From an uncultured Gemmiger sp. (GTDB lineage Bacteria > Bacillota > Clostridia > Oscillospirales > Ruminococcaceae), in the NCBI GenBank assembly GCA_944388175.1, contig CALXHR010000001.1:372001-436000 (forward strand): a stretch of 64,000 nucleotides of DNA, written 5' to 3'. This document shows, piece by piece, positions 42,161 to 49,458 of this stretch. Below the pieces are notes generated by a model. That model saw only the letters and a program-made list of their open reading frames with translations. It searched no databases and was not told the DNA's origin. The position numbers were made by a program, and so were the translations under genes. Position 1 is the first letter of the stretch. Each line of letters opens with the position of its first letter.

Positions 42161-43021
42161 TCACAGCAGGTAGAAGAAATAGCGTACGGCGATGGAGACG
42201 AACGGCGCAATGAACATGACGCTGTCAAAGCGGTCGAGAATGCCGCCGTGGCCGGGGAAAATGGTGCCATAGTCCTTGATGCCGGCCTGGCGTTTGACCG
42301 CCGATGCGAACAGGTCGCCCAAAATGCCCAGCACCGAAGCAACGGCCCCCATAAACAGCAAAATCAGATAGTGCCGCGGCTTTACTTGGATGCTGAGGAC
42401 CGGGTAAGCTGCCGACAGCGCATGATACACCACCGTGAGCAGCACGCCGGCCGCCACGCTGCCTACGATGCCGCCAACCGCCCCCTCGACCGTTTTGTGG
42501 GGGCTGACCGTCGGCGCCAGTTTGCGGCGGCCGAACGCGCGCCCGGCAAAGTAGGCGGCGGTATCGCCGCCCCAGGCAAAACAGAGCACCAGCAAAATGA
42601 AATAGACCGCATCATAGCGGTACTGCGCAAACGGCAGCACGCGCTTTAAGTGGATGAGCGAGTAAAAGCAGAAGATGATGACCCCCGAGAAATAGACGTA
42701 CCCTGCCAGTTTGCCGAATTCCAGCGTTTTGACCTGCACGATCTGGCAGATATTGAGGAACAGCACCACCAGAAAACTGATCGGCAGCACCAGCATGCGC
42801 GCCGTCTGCGTGGTGCTGAGCATGACCAGCAGTGTGAACGGCACGGCCGCCGCATACAGATACCACTGTTTTTTGCCAAAGCCCATGGCAGCAAACACTT
42901 CGTGGATGGCGATCAGGCAGACGGCGCTGAGCACCAGGTCAAACAAAACGGTATTGAAAAATGCCAGCACCACGGCCAGCAGCGCCAGGCCAACGGCAGC
43001 GGTGATCACGCGGGTCTTCAT
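42161..43021 (-). CDS. cdsA: Phosphatidate cytidylyltransferase
   Basis: 286 residues with about eight membrane segments. The CDP-diglyceride synthetase signature lies near the C-terminus: SVLGILGDLFASAVKRQAGIKDYGTIFPGHGGILDRFDS. It makes CDP-diacylglycerol from CTP and phosphatidate for phospholipid synthesis. Start at 43021 with AAAGGA upstream. Confidence 0.95.
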   Translation of the reverse strand: MKTRVITAAVGLALLAVVLAFFNTVLFDLVLSAVCLIAIHEVFAAMGFGKKQWYLYAAAVPFTLLVMLSTTQTARMLVLPISFLVVLFLNICQIVQVKTLEFGKLAGYVYFSGVIIFCFYSLIHLKRVLPFAQYRYDAVYFILLVLCFAWGGDTAAYFAGRAFGRRKLAPTVSPHKTVEGAVGGIVGSVAAGVLLTVVYHALSAAYPVLSIQVKPRHYLILLFMGAVASVLGILGDLFASAVKRQAGIKDYGTIFPGHGGILDRFDSVMFIAPFVSIAVRYFFYLL

Positions 43022-43062
43022 AGGTGGTGGTCCTTTCAGCGGATGGTCGTCAGAACAGCCTA

Positions 43063-43090
43063 TGCGGGCGTGCCATACGGCATGCCCGCA
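43063..43090. repeat. Hairpin between frr and cdsA
   Basis: Twelve-base arms (43063-43074 and 43079-43090) with one G-T wobble and a four-base loop, lying where uppS is found in other Firmicutes. No T-tract follows on either strand, so it is not an ordinary terminator. Confidence 0.55.
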
Positions 43091-43127
43091 CAGGGAAAGC
43101 ACGGAAACTCAGGGCAGCGCAGGCCGG

Positions 43128-43682
43128 TCAGACTTCCATGATCTCTTTATTTTTGGCCGCGCAGGTATCGTCGATCATCTTGACGTACTTGTCGGTCAGT
43201 TTCTGGGTTTCTTCCTCCAGTTTTTTCTGGTCGTCCTCGGTCAGTTCCCCGCTCTTTTTCAGGGCCTTGAACTTATCCATCGCGTCGCGGCGGACGTTGC
43301 GCACGGCCACTTTCGCTTCCTCGCCCAGTTTCTGGACGTCCTTGGTCAGCTGGCGGCGGCGCTCCTCGGTCGGGGCCGGGAACACCAGGCGGATGATCTG
43401 GCCGTCGTCGATGGGGTTGATGCCGATGTCGCTGGTCTGGATGGCTTTGGAGATCGGCTTGAGCATCTGGCGGTCCCACGGGGAGATGGTCAGGATGCGC
43501 GCTTCGGCCACGGCGACCGCCGCAATCTGGTTGATGGGCGTGGGGCTGCCGTAGTAGTCCACCGTGACACGGTCCAGCACGGCGGGGTTGGCGCGGCCGG
43601 CGCGGATCGCGCCCAACTCACGGGCCAGGTGGTCGACGCTGGCGTTCATCTTTTCTTCGTACGGTTTGGTCATGCTGCTCAT
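43128..43682 (-). CDS. frr: Ribosome recycling factor
   Basis: 184 residues, standard length. RAGRANPAVLDRVTVDYYGSPTPINQIAAV and RNVRRDAMDKFKALKKSGELTEDD match RRF throughout. It splits the post-termination ribosome with EF-G. Start at 43682 with AAGGAG. An AT-rich stretch with a TATAAT box (43719-43724) lies between pyrH and frr and could hold an extra promoter. Confidence 0.97.
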   Translation of the reverse strand: MSSMTKPYEEKMNASVDHLARELGAIRAGRANPAVLDRVTVDYYGSPTPINQIAAVAVAEARILTISPWDRQMLKPISKAIQTSDIGINPIDDGQIIRLVFPAPTEERRRQLTKDVQKLGEEAKVAVRNVRRDAMDKFKALKKSGELTEDDQKKLEEETQKLTDKYVKMIDDTCAAKNKEIMEV

Positions 43683-43770
43683 AGTAAATTCTCCTTATTG
43701 TATAATAATACTATTTGTATTATAGAGTGCTCGAGAGTGCTTGCGGCCGGCCCGCCGGATGTTCGGGGCT

Positions 43771-44478
43771 TTACTCCTGCACCAGCGTACCCACAACCTC
43801 GCCGCGCAGCGCTTTGGCGATGTTGGTGGGCTCGCCCAGGTCAAACACGAGGATGGGCAGGTGGTTGTCGCGGCAGAGCGTCGCGGCCGTGGAATCCATG
43901 ACCGCCAGGCGCTCGTCCAGCACGCGGGTGAAGGTGAGCGTATCGTAGCGCACGGCGTCGGGGTATTTGTGGGGGTCTTTGTCGTAGACGCCGTCCACCA
44001 TCGTGGCTTTGAACATGGCGTCGGCGCCGATCTCCAGCGCGCGCAGCGCCGAAGCGGTATCGGTCGAGAAAATGGGGTTGCCGGTGCCGCCGCCGAACAC
44101 GACGACCTGCCCGCTTTGCAGCGCGGCGATGGCTTTGTCGCTGGTGAACACCTCGGCCACCTGCGGCATGAAGGAACTGGTCATGACCACGGCCGGCACG
44201 CCCTGCTGGCGCAGCGCATCCTTGACGGCCAGCGCGTTCATGACGGTGGCCAGCATGCCGATTTTATCGGCGTCCATGCGGTCCATGTTGCCGCTGGAAC
44301 GGCCGCGCCAGAAATTGCCGCCGCCCACCACGATGCCGATCTGGGCGCCCAGATCGTACGCAGCTTTGATGCCGGCGCAGATAGATGCGATGGTTTCCTC
44401 GTCAAAGCCGGCGCCTTTGGCCCCTGCCAGCGCCTCGCCGCTGACTTTAAGCAGAATGCGGTTATAGCGAATCTCCAT
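43771..44478 (-). CDS. pyrH: Uridylate kinase
   Basis: 235 residues. RILLKVSGEALAG, GIVVGGGNFWRGR, MDRMDADKIGMLATVMNA and VVFGGGTGNPIFSTDTASALRA are the amino-acid-kinase-fold motifs of bacterial UMP kinase. It makes UDP from UMP. Upstream of frr as in most bacteria; rpsB and tsf, the usual further neighbours, are not adjacent. The ATG at 44478 has AGGTGG upstream. Confidence 0.97.
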   Translation of the reverse strand: MEIRYNRILLKVSGEALAGAKGAGFDEETIASICAGIKAAYDLGAQIGIVVGGGNFWRGRSSGNMDRMDADKIGMLATVMNALAVKDALRQQGVPAVVMTSSFMPQVAEVFTSDKAIAALQSGQVVVFGGGTGNPIFSTDTASALRALEIGADAMFKATMVDGVYDKDPHKYPDAVRYDTLTFTRVLDERLAVMDSTAATLCRDNHLPILVFDLGEPTNIAKALRGEVVGTLVQE

Positions 44479-44552
44479 AGTTTGAAACACCACCTGTTGT
44501 TTTGTGCGGTGTCGTACCTGCCGGGCACAGTACACCATTGTGTTTGTACAGT

Positions 44553-44581
44553 ATTTTACAATAGTTTGGCGGCAAAGTAAA
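44553..44581 (-). promoter_or_regulatory. Candidate promoter of pyrH-frr
   Basis: Minus-strand TTTACT and TAAAAT with a 17-base spacer, about 75 bases before the pyrH start. Confidence 0.5.
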
Positions 44582-44591
44582 GCGCCGCGGC

Positions 44592-44620
44592 AAAAAAAGC
44601 GCCGCCCCGGCCGGGGCGGC
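44592..44620 (-). terminator. Terminator of the sensor/regulator operon
   Basis: A perfect 20-base palindrome GCCGCCCCGG/CCGGGGCGGC (44601-44620) followed on the minus strand by GCTTTTTTT. Confidence 0.88.
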
Positions 44621-44638
44621 AACAGGTTCTGCGTATCG

Positions 44639-45451
44639 TCACAAAGTTTCGGGCGGTGGGGCCAGCAGCGGGTCCAGTTCTTCCCGCAGGCGCTGGCGGC
44701 GCCATTGCCGCCCCTGGGCCGCGGCGTCCGACTGCAGCACCATGCAGTCCAGCGGCACGTCGCACGGGGGCAGGTCAAACCGCAGCACGGTGCCAGGGGC
44801 GTCGTCCTGCACCGTCAGCGTCCAGCCCATCGCCTGCGCGTAGGCGCGCACCAGCGGCAGGCCCAGGCCGCCCTGTTCCAGCAGGCGGCCGCTCCACGTG
44901 CCGCTGCGCAGAAATTCGGCGGCGTCCGGCGGCAGGCCGGGCCCGTCATCCCGGTACAAAAAGGCCCCCGGCATGCAGGCCAGGGTAATGTGCACCGGCT
45001 GCTGCGCGGCCAGTGAGTTGGAAAACAAATTGGCCAGCAGCCCATCCAACAGGGCCGGGTCGCCCATCGTCAATAACGTCTGCAGCCCCTCGTCCAGCTC
45101 CAACCGGACGGTGACCCGGGCCCGGGCCTGGGCTACGATTTCATGAAAAACCTGTTCCAGCTCCTGCAGCTGGCTGAGCAGTTCCATCGGCTGCGGCGTG
45201 CAGATTTGCTGCAAAACCGGCGCAATGGCCGCGTCGGCCGCGTGCTCGCCCAGGCGGCGCAGCAGCAGCAACTGGGCGTTGATCTGCGCAAACAGCGGCC
45301 GCAGCGCGTCGTACTGTGCCGGTGTGACGCTGTGGACCATCTGATCGTCCAGCACCTCAAACGCAGCTTCCAGCATGTGGAAAGAGTTGCGGAACCGCCC
45401 CTGCAGACCGCCGCGCAGCGCCATGGCCAGTTCCTGTTCGTTTGTCTGCAT
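44639..45451 (-). CDS. Histidine-kinase-like ATPase, degenerate sensor
   Basis: 270 residues with no membrane segment. The C-terminal half is a GHKL ATPase: N box LLANLFSNSLAA (N141, N145), G1 box DDGPGLP (168-174), G2 box GGLGLPLVRAYAQAMG. The N-terminal half is helical like a DHp domain, but the phosphoacceptor H box (HExxxP/R) is not evident; a single histidine in FRNSFHMLEAAF is the only candidate. Start at 45451 with AAAGGGGG upstream, 29 bases after the Spo0A-like gene. It may phosphorylate a partner weakly, act as a phosphatase, or only bind ATP. Confidence 0.7.
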   Translation of the reverse strand: MQTNEQELAMALRGGLQGRFRNSFHMLEAAFEVLDDQMVHSVTPAQYDALRPLFAQINAQLLLLRRLGEHAADAAIAPVLQQICTPQPMELLSQLQELEQVFHEIVAQARARVTVRLELDEGLQTLLTMGDPALLDGLLANLFSNSLAAQQPVHITLACMPGAFLYRDDGPGLPPDAAEFLRSGTWSGRLLEQGGLGLPLVRAYAQAMGWTLTVQDDAPGTVLRFDLPPCDVPLDCMVLQSDAAAQGRQWRRQRLREELDPLLAPPPETL

Positions 45452-45480
45452 GGTATCCCCCTTTGCTGCCGGGCAGCGGT

Positions 45481-46284
45481 TCATACAATCTCCTGCTGCA
45501 GCAGTTCCAACATGCTTTTCAGCAGCTTGCCGTTGGGCAGCGCTGCGGTTTCGGCCAGGCCGCAGCGGCGGCAAAGTTCCCGGTACATCGGCGTGCCCTG
45601 CTGTTGCATTTTGCGCGAAAGCCTGCCTACGGCCGCGGCCACGCTGCCCTCCTGCGTGTCATTGTCCTGGGCGGTCAGCTGGTACAGCGCCGCCAGCGTC
45701 ATCGGGCGTTCCGCCGTCACGGCGTACAGCAGCATCTGTTCCAGATAATCGCAGCCGCTCATGGCCGGGTCCGCCTGCATCATCTGCAGGTACCGCCGGC
45801 AACAGCGGCGGATGCGGTATAAACGGAACTGGTCTGCCCCTACGCCCATCAGGTAGACCTGGTCGAATAAATCTTTCATGCGGCAGGGTTTCAGCAGCAG
45901 TTCGCATTCGCCTACTTCCTGCAAGGCCCGGCGCGCCGCCGTCTGTTCCGGCAGCGGGGCCAGCAGCAAAAGGGCCGGTTCCGGGTCCAGGTGCAGCGCG
46001 CGGATTTCTTCAATCAACGACAGAACGCCGCCCAGCATCACGTCAAGCACCAGCACCTGCGGGCAAAGGCCGCTGCGCAACAATGCCAGCAACTGCGCCC
46101 CGTCCGCCACCACCGCCGCAGCGCGGACTTCCGCATGGGTCTGGGCATACAGGCGGATGCACTCCCGCTCCAGCCGGGTTGCGCTGGCAAACGCCGCGAC
46201 GACCGCCTGACGGCCCGGGGCCGGCGGGGTGGGTGCGCTTTCTTTGCCCAGGGCCGGACGCCCTTGTTCCAACGCCCCCAACAT
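45481..46284 (-). CDS. Spo0A-like regulator with degenerate receiver
   Basis: 267 residues. Residues about 26-140 follow a receiver pattern: the phospho-acceptor Asp is present (VLVLDVMLGG, D81) and so is the lysine (LLLKPC, K132), but the acidic pair at the first strand is missing (VVAAFASATR) and the Thr/Ser switch is Ala (LLLLAP). From about 165, GCDYLEQMLLYAV..., LAALYQLTAQDNDTQEGSVAAAVGRLSRKM and LPNGKLLKSMLELL parallel the Spo0A DNA-binding domain (GYxYLReAI, lYPxIAkkfnTTxSRVERAIRHAIE, PTNSEFIAmvADkL), with the core arginines lost or moved. It looks like a Spo0A relative that no longer follows normal phosphorelay chemistry. Confidence 0.6.
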   Translation of the reverse strand: MLGALEQGRPALGKESAPTPPAPGRQAVVAAFASATRLERECIRLYAQTHAEVRAAAVVADGAQLLALLRSGLCPQVLVLDVMLGGVLSLIEEIRALHLDPEPALLLLAPLPEQTAARRALQEVGECELLLKPCRMKDLFDQVYLMGVGADQFRLYRIRRCCRRYLQMMQADPAMSGCDYLEQMLLYAVTAERPMTLAALYQLTAQDNDTQEGSVAAAVGRLSRKMQQQGTPMYRELCRRCGLAETAALPNGKLLKSMLELLQQEIV

Positions 46285-46288
46285 GGCG

Positions 46289-46570
46289 TTACACGGCCGC
46301 CCCGCACAGGTCCCGCAATACGTCGGGGACCTGTTCCGGGGCTACGGCATTCTCGTACAAATAGCAAAGCAGGCGTCCGGCAAACGCCTCGTCCAGACCG
46401 CACAGGCCGCAGGTGATATCCTGTGCAGAGGTGCGCCGTCTGGCATGAAAATACAGGGTATTGTGTGCGCGCTGCAGCGCATAGGTGACCTGATCCGCTT
46501 TTTGCAGGCCCTCCAGCTCTGAAAACTCACGCTGGTATACAGCAAGATAGTTCTGCCCTGCTTGTTCCAT
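46289..46570 (-). CDS. Small helical protein, first gene of the sensor/regulator unit
   Basis: 93 residues, mostly helical, with CGLCGLDEAFAGRLLCYLYENA near the end; no known family. The ATG at 46570 has GAGG upstream. The stop lies four bases before the Spo0A-like gene start, so the two are tightly linked. It may be an accessory or a phosphotransfer-related protein, but no conserved histidine motif is evident. Confidence 0.6.
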   Translation of the reverse strand: MEQAGQNYLAVYQREFSELEGLQKADQVTYALQRAHNTLYFHARRRTSAQDITCGLCGLDEAFAGRLLCYLYENAVAPEQVPDVLRDLCGAAV

Positions 46571-46644
46571 GAATGCCTCATCCTTCCTCTCGGAGACCCA
46601 AGTCATTGCACAAACGCCGCCGCGGTCCGGCGTTCCCTGGATGT

Positions 46645-46673
46645 ACTATAGGGCAAAGCAGACAAGGAATCAA
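46645..46673 (-). promoter_or_regulatory. Promoter of the sensor/regulator unit
   Basis: Minus-strand TTGATT and TATAGT with a 17-base spacer, about 75 bases before the first start codon. A second TATAAT lies further upstream at 46731-46736 beside a stem-loop (CATGGC.../...GCCATG). Confidence 0.55.
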
Positions 46674-46837
46674 TCCACACATGGCATACGTTTTTCTACG
46701 CCATGCGCAAAAATTGTCTGTTTTTACGGATTATACCACCAAAAGCGCAAAATGGGAACGATATTTTTGCAAAAAGTTGATAAATTCTTTTTTGTTTTTC
46801 CCCGTTTGTGGCAAATGTGGCAAACAAAAAGCAGCAC

Positions 46838-46879
46838 CCGTTTCAGGTGCTGCGCATGGGTGGACCTGGAGGGATTCGC
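46838..46879 (-). pseudogene. Duplicated 3' end of tRNA-Ala with its terminator
   Basis: On the minus strand CGAATCCCTCCAGGTCCACC, the last 20 bases of the T-arm and acceptor of tRNA-Ala, is repeated about 283 bases beyond the intact gene, together with a relative of that gene's own terminator (GCAGCACC/GGTGCTGC then TTTTT). The 5' three quarters of the tRNA are absent. Confidence 0.7.
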
Positions 46880-47102
46880 CGAGCCGCGCCCTAAAAAAGC
46901 CCCGCAGGGGCTTTTTTGCCCGCCGGGACGCAGGACGGCGGGCACTGTACGGGTTGCGGTGCCCGCATCAGGCGGCGCCCCTTGGGCGGGGCTTGCCTTC
47001 TGCGACCGCTGCCCCTGCTTCGGCTCCCTGTTTCCGCCGCAGGCGGCGGTCGCCTTTGCAGCTGTTCGACTCCCTCCTCGTGCCACCACGTAAAGGCAAA
47101 GA
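46880..47102. other. Stretch between the duplicated tRNA ends, no gene seen
   Basis: About 220 GC-rich bases with no supported coding region. It contains a bidirectional hairpin with T/A tails (46893-46917) and other short inverted repeats. It could be leftover from a lost insertion or from tandem tRNA decay. Confidence 0.5.
46893..46917. terminator. Bidirectional terminator-like hairpin
   Basis: AAAAAAGCCCC/GGGGCTTTTTT with a GCA loop, T-tract on both strands. Confidence 0.75.
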
Positions 47103-47139
47103 TAAAATAAAAGCGCAGCCCCTCGACAGGTGCTGCGCA
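47103..47139 (-). terminator. Terminator of tRNA-Ala
   Basis: GCGCAGC (47132-47138 on the minus strand) pairs with GCTGCGC (47113-47119), followed by TTTTATTTT. Confidence 0.75.
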
Positions 47140-47140
47140 T

Positions 47141-47216
47141 TGGTGGACCTGGAGGGATTCGAACCCTTGACCTCTCGGATGCGAACCGAACGCTCTCCCA
47201 ACTGAGCTACAGGCCC
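47141..47216 (-). tRNA. tRNA-Ala (anticodon CGC)
   Basis: Acceptor stem GGGCCTG/CAGGTCC with the alanine identity pair G3-U70, D-arm TAGCTCAGTTGGGAGAG, anticodon loop TTCGCAT (CGC), T-arm GGGTTCGAATCCC and encoded CCA. The CGC anticodon is often absent in low-GC Firmicutes and fits the high GC content here. Confidence 0.95.
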
Positions 47217-47235
47217 ATATTTGGCTGACTAGGTC

Positions 47236-47264
47236 ATTTTACGCGATTTGCGCCGAAAAGTCAA
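47236..47264 (-). promoter_or_regulatory. Promoter of tRNA-Ala
   Basis: Minus-strand TTGACT and TAAAAT with a 17-base spacer, about 20 bases upstream of the tRNA. Confidence 0.75.
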
Positions 47265-47345
47265 GCCCCCGCGGGAAATTTTTCCGTCCCGGGCGGAAAA
47301 GATGTAAAAAATCCCGCCCGGCGGCAATTTTGCCGCACTTTTTGT

Positions 47346-47374
47346 TTGCGCTGCCCGCCCAAATGGTGTATGAT
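47346..47374 (+). promoter_or_regulatory. Promoter of the SGNH surface protein gene
   Basis: TTGCGC (47346-47351) and TATGAT (47369-47374), 17-base spacer. Confidence 0.7.
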
Positions 47375-47410
47375 GAAACATATTTGATGTTGTTGGGAGG
47401 AATGTATCCC

Positions 47411-49375
47411 ATGAATTTACCGTCCTTACCGCCGCCGCTGGACCGTTTCAGCCGGCGGCAGCTGGCTTTGCTGGGCGGCGGCTGCGCGGTTGCGCTGCTC
47501 GTCATCCTTTGTATTGTGGTCATGGCGCTGCGCGGCGGGCTGACGCCTGAGCGGGACGATCTGCAGGCCACGGCCGAGACCGCCGAGACCGCCGCCACGC
47601 ACGAAACGGCGGAAACGGCCGAAACCGCCCCGCACGAAACCGACCTGGCCGTGCAGAACGCGGCAGACGGTACCGTGCTGAGCGAGACCCCCGACGCCGG
47701 GCGCACCTATGTGGAGGAAACGCTGTTCATCGGGGATTCCAACACCGCGCGCTACCTGATGTACGCCGACGAGACCGGCGAAGCGTTCACCTCACTGAAC
47801 AACAACATCGGCGTCGTCAGTATGGGGGTTGGGTCCATCACCTCGCTGGAATGCGAAAAATTCAAAGGGTATTCCGGCATGTACACGGTGCCGGAATCGG
47901 TCGCCATGCTCAAACCCAAGCGCATCATCATCTGCTATGGCACCAACAATTTAAGCGGGTCCTCAACCGACGCCACCAATTTCATCAACACCTACTTACA
48001 GGGGTTGCAGGCCATTGAGGATTCCTGGCCCTACTGCGATATCATCGTCAGCGCCATCCCGCCGCTGGACCGCCAGCGCGAGAACACCAACCTGACGATG
48101 ACCCAGGTGGACGCCTACAACGCCGCGCTGGTAAAAATGTGCGAGGAAAACGGCTACAAGTTCCTGAACAGTGCCGAGGTGCTGCGCGACGAGACGACCG
48201 GCTGGGCCAAAACCGACTACACGCTTTCGGACGGGGTGCACCTTTCCAAACAGGCGGTGACGGCCTACTTCCAGTATGTGCGCACCCACGCCTACATCAC
48301 CGAGGACCGCCGCCCGCAGCCGCTGGGGACCATCCCCACGCCGGACGGCGTACCGGCCAACCTGATTACGCAGGATCCCATCGCCGTGCGCGGCGCCAAA
48401 GTGCCGCTGGAATTTGTGGCCACCAACGGCGGCAGGCTGTCCGGCGCGACAAGCCAGCTTGTCAAGAAAGGCGGCACGTCCAGCGCGGTGACGGCCATCC
48501 CCAACGAGGGCTTTGTGTTTGCGGGCTGGACGGCCAGCACCGGCGGCAGCTACAGCAGCGCGACCATCCAGTTTACGATGCCCGCCAACGCCAACGCCGG
48601 CGGCGTGGTACTGACCGCCCACTTTACCCCCGACGCACATGAGCACAACTACGTGCTGGTGGAAGGCAGCGAGGTGCCCGCCACCTGCCTGAACGCCGGC
48701 AGCGCCAAGTATGCGTGCAGCGTCTGCGGCGATGTGATTGAGGAGGACACCCCCGCCCTGGGCCATGACTGGGACGGCGGCAACCAGAGCGGCGATACCA
48801 TCACCTACACCTGCCGCCGCTGCGGCGAAACCAAGAGCGAGCAGGTGGCGCATACCCACAACTTCAGCACAGAGGTAGACCGGAAGGACCCCACCTGCAC
48901 CGAAAGCGGTTACGTAGTGTGGCAGTGTTCCTGCGGGCAGCAGACGACCGAAACCAAAGGCGCGCTGGGGCACAGCTGGAACGGCGGCGCGGTAACGCAA
49001 GAACCGCAGGTCGGCGTGCCGGGCGTAAGGACCTATACCTGCACGGTCTGCGGCACTACCACCACAGAATCGATCCCGGCGTTGGAACCGGCCGAACCCG
49101 AGCCGACGCCACCGCCTGCTACCGAACCGACGCCGGAACCCACACCGTCACCGGAACCCACACCGTCGCCAGATCCCGAACCCGCGCCAGACCCCGGACC
49201 TGAACCAGAGCCGGAACCCGAGCCGGAACCCGAGCCGGAACCGGAACCAGAACCCGAGCCGGAACCGGAACTCCAACCTGAACCCACGACGGAGGGCGAC
49301 AGCGGCGGCGAAGTTGTGACGGAGAGCGTTGAACCTGAAACCACCGCCACCGAAGTACCGCCCACCGGCGGCTGA
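47411..49375 (+). CDS. Membrane-anchored SGNH/GDSL hydrolase with CxxC repeats and Pro-Glu tail
   Basis: 654 residues. ATG at 47411 chosen because GGGAGG lies ten bases upstream (a nearer ATG at 47402 is too close). One membrane anchor (about 19-40), a Thr/Glu/Ala-rich linker, then an SGNH domain: LFIGDSN (S110), IICYGTNN (N near 179) and SDGVHLS (D274, H277). Next comes an InlB-B-repeat-like module (about 330-410, FAGWTAS) and two to three repeats each with CxxC pairs ([31 protein letters not shown]) and HxH/GH(D/S)W segments. The tail is a run of Pro-Glu/Pro dipeptides. It faces outside; probably a wall or glycan esterase. Polymeric tail and repeats suggest size variation. Confidence 0.85.
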   Translation: MNLPSLPPPLDRFSRRQLALLGGGCAVALLVILCIVVMALRGGLTPERDDLQATAETAETAATHETAETAETAPHETDLAVQNAADGTVLSETPDAGRTYVEETLFIGDSNTARYLMYADETGEAFTSLNNNIGVVSMGVGSITSLECEKFKGYSGMYTVPESVAMLKPKRIIICYGTNNLSGSSTDATNFINTYLQGLQAIEDSWPYCDIIVSAIPPLDRQRENTNLTMTQVDAYNAALVKMCEENGYKFLNSAEVLRDETTGWAKTDYTLSDGVHLSKQAVTAYFQYVRTHAYITEDRRPQPLGTIPTPDGVPANLITQDPIAVRGAKVPLEFVATNGGRLSGATSQLVKKGGTSSAVTAIPNEGFVFAGWTASTGGSYSSATIQFTMPANANAGGVVLTAHFTPDAHEHNYVLVEGSEVPATCLNAGSAKYACSVCGDVIEEDTPALGHDWDGGNQSGDTITYTCRRCGETKSEQVAHTHNFSTEVDRKDPTCTESGYVVWQCSCGQQTTETKGALGHSWNGGAVTQEPQVGVPGVRTYTCTVCGTTTTESIPALEPAEPEPTPPPATEPTPEPTPSPEPTPSPDPEPAPDPGPEPEPEPEPEPEPEPEPEPEPEPELQPEPTTEGDSGGEVVTESVEPETTATEVPPTGG

Positions 49376-49393
49376 CGCCCTGCGCCAGGACCC

Positions 49394-49420
49394 GACCGCC
49401 CCACTGCCGGGGCGGTCTTT
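49394..49420 (+). terminator. Terminator after the SGNH gene
   Basis: GACCGCCCC/GGGGCGGTC stem with a TTT tail. Confidence 0.7.
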
Positions 49421-49458
49421 CCTGTGCTGATATTTCAAAAGAAAAGAGGGTTTCCCTT

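Noticed and set aside
46573-47205. A plus-strand frame of about 210 codons over the tRNA-Ala region
   Set aside because: It runs antisense through the tRNA and two terminators, has no ribosome-binding site and no recognisable protein features.
47402-47404. ATG at 47402 as start of the SGNH protein
   Set aside because: It lies one base after the GGGAGG site, too close for initiation; the ATG at 47411 has a ten-base spacing.
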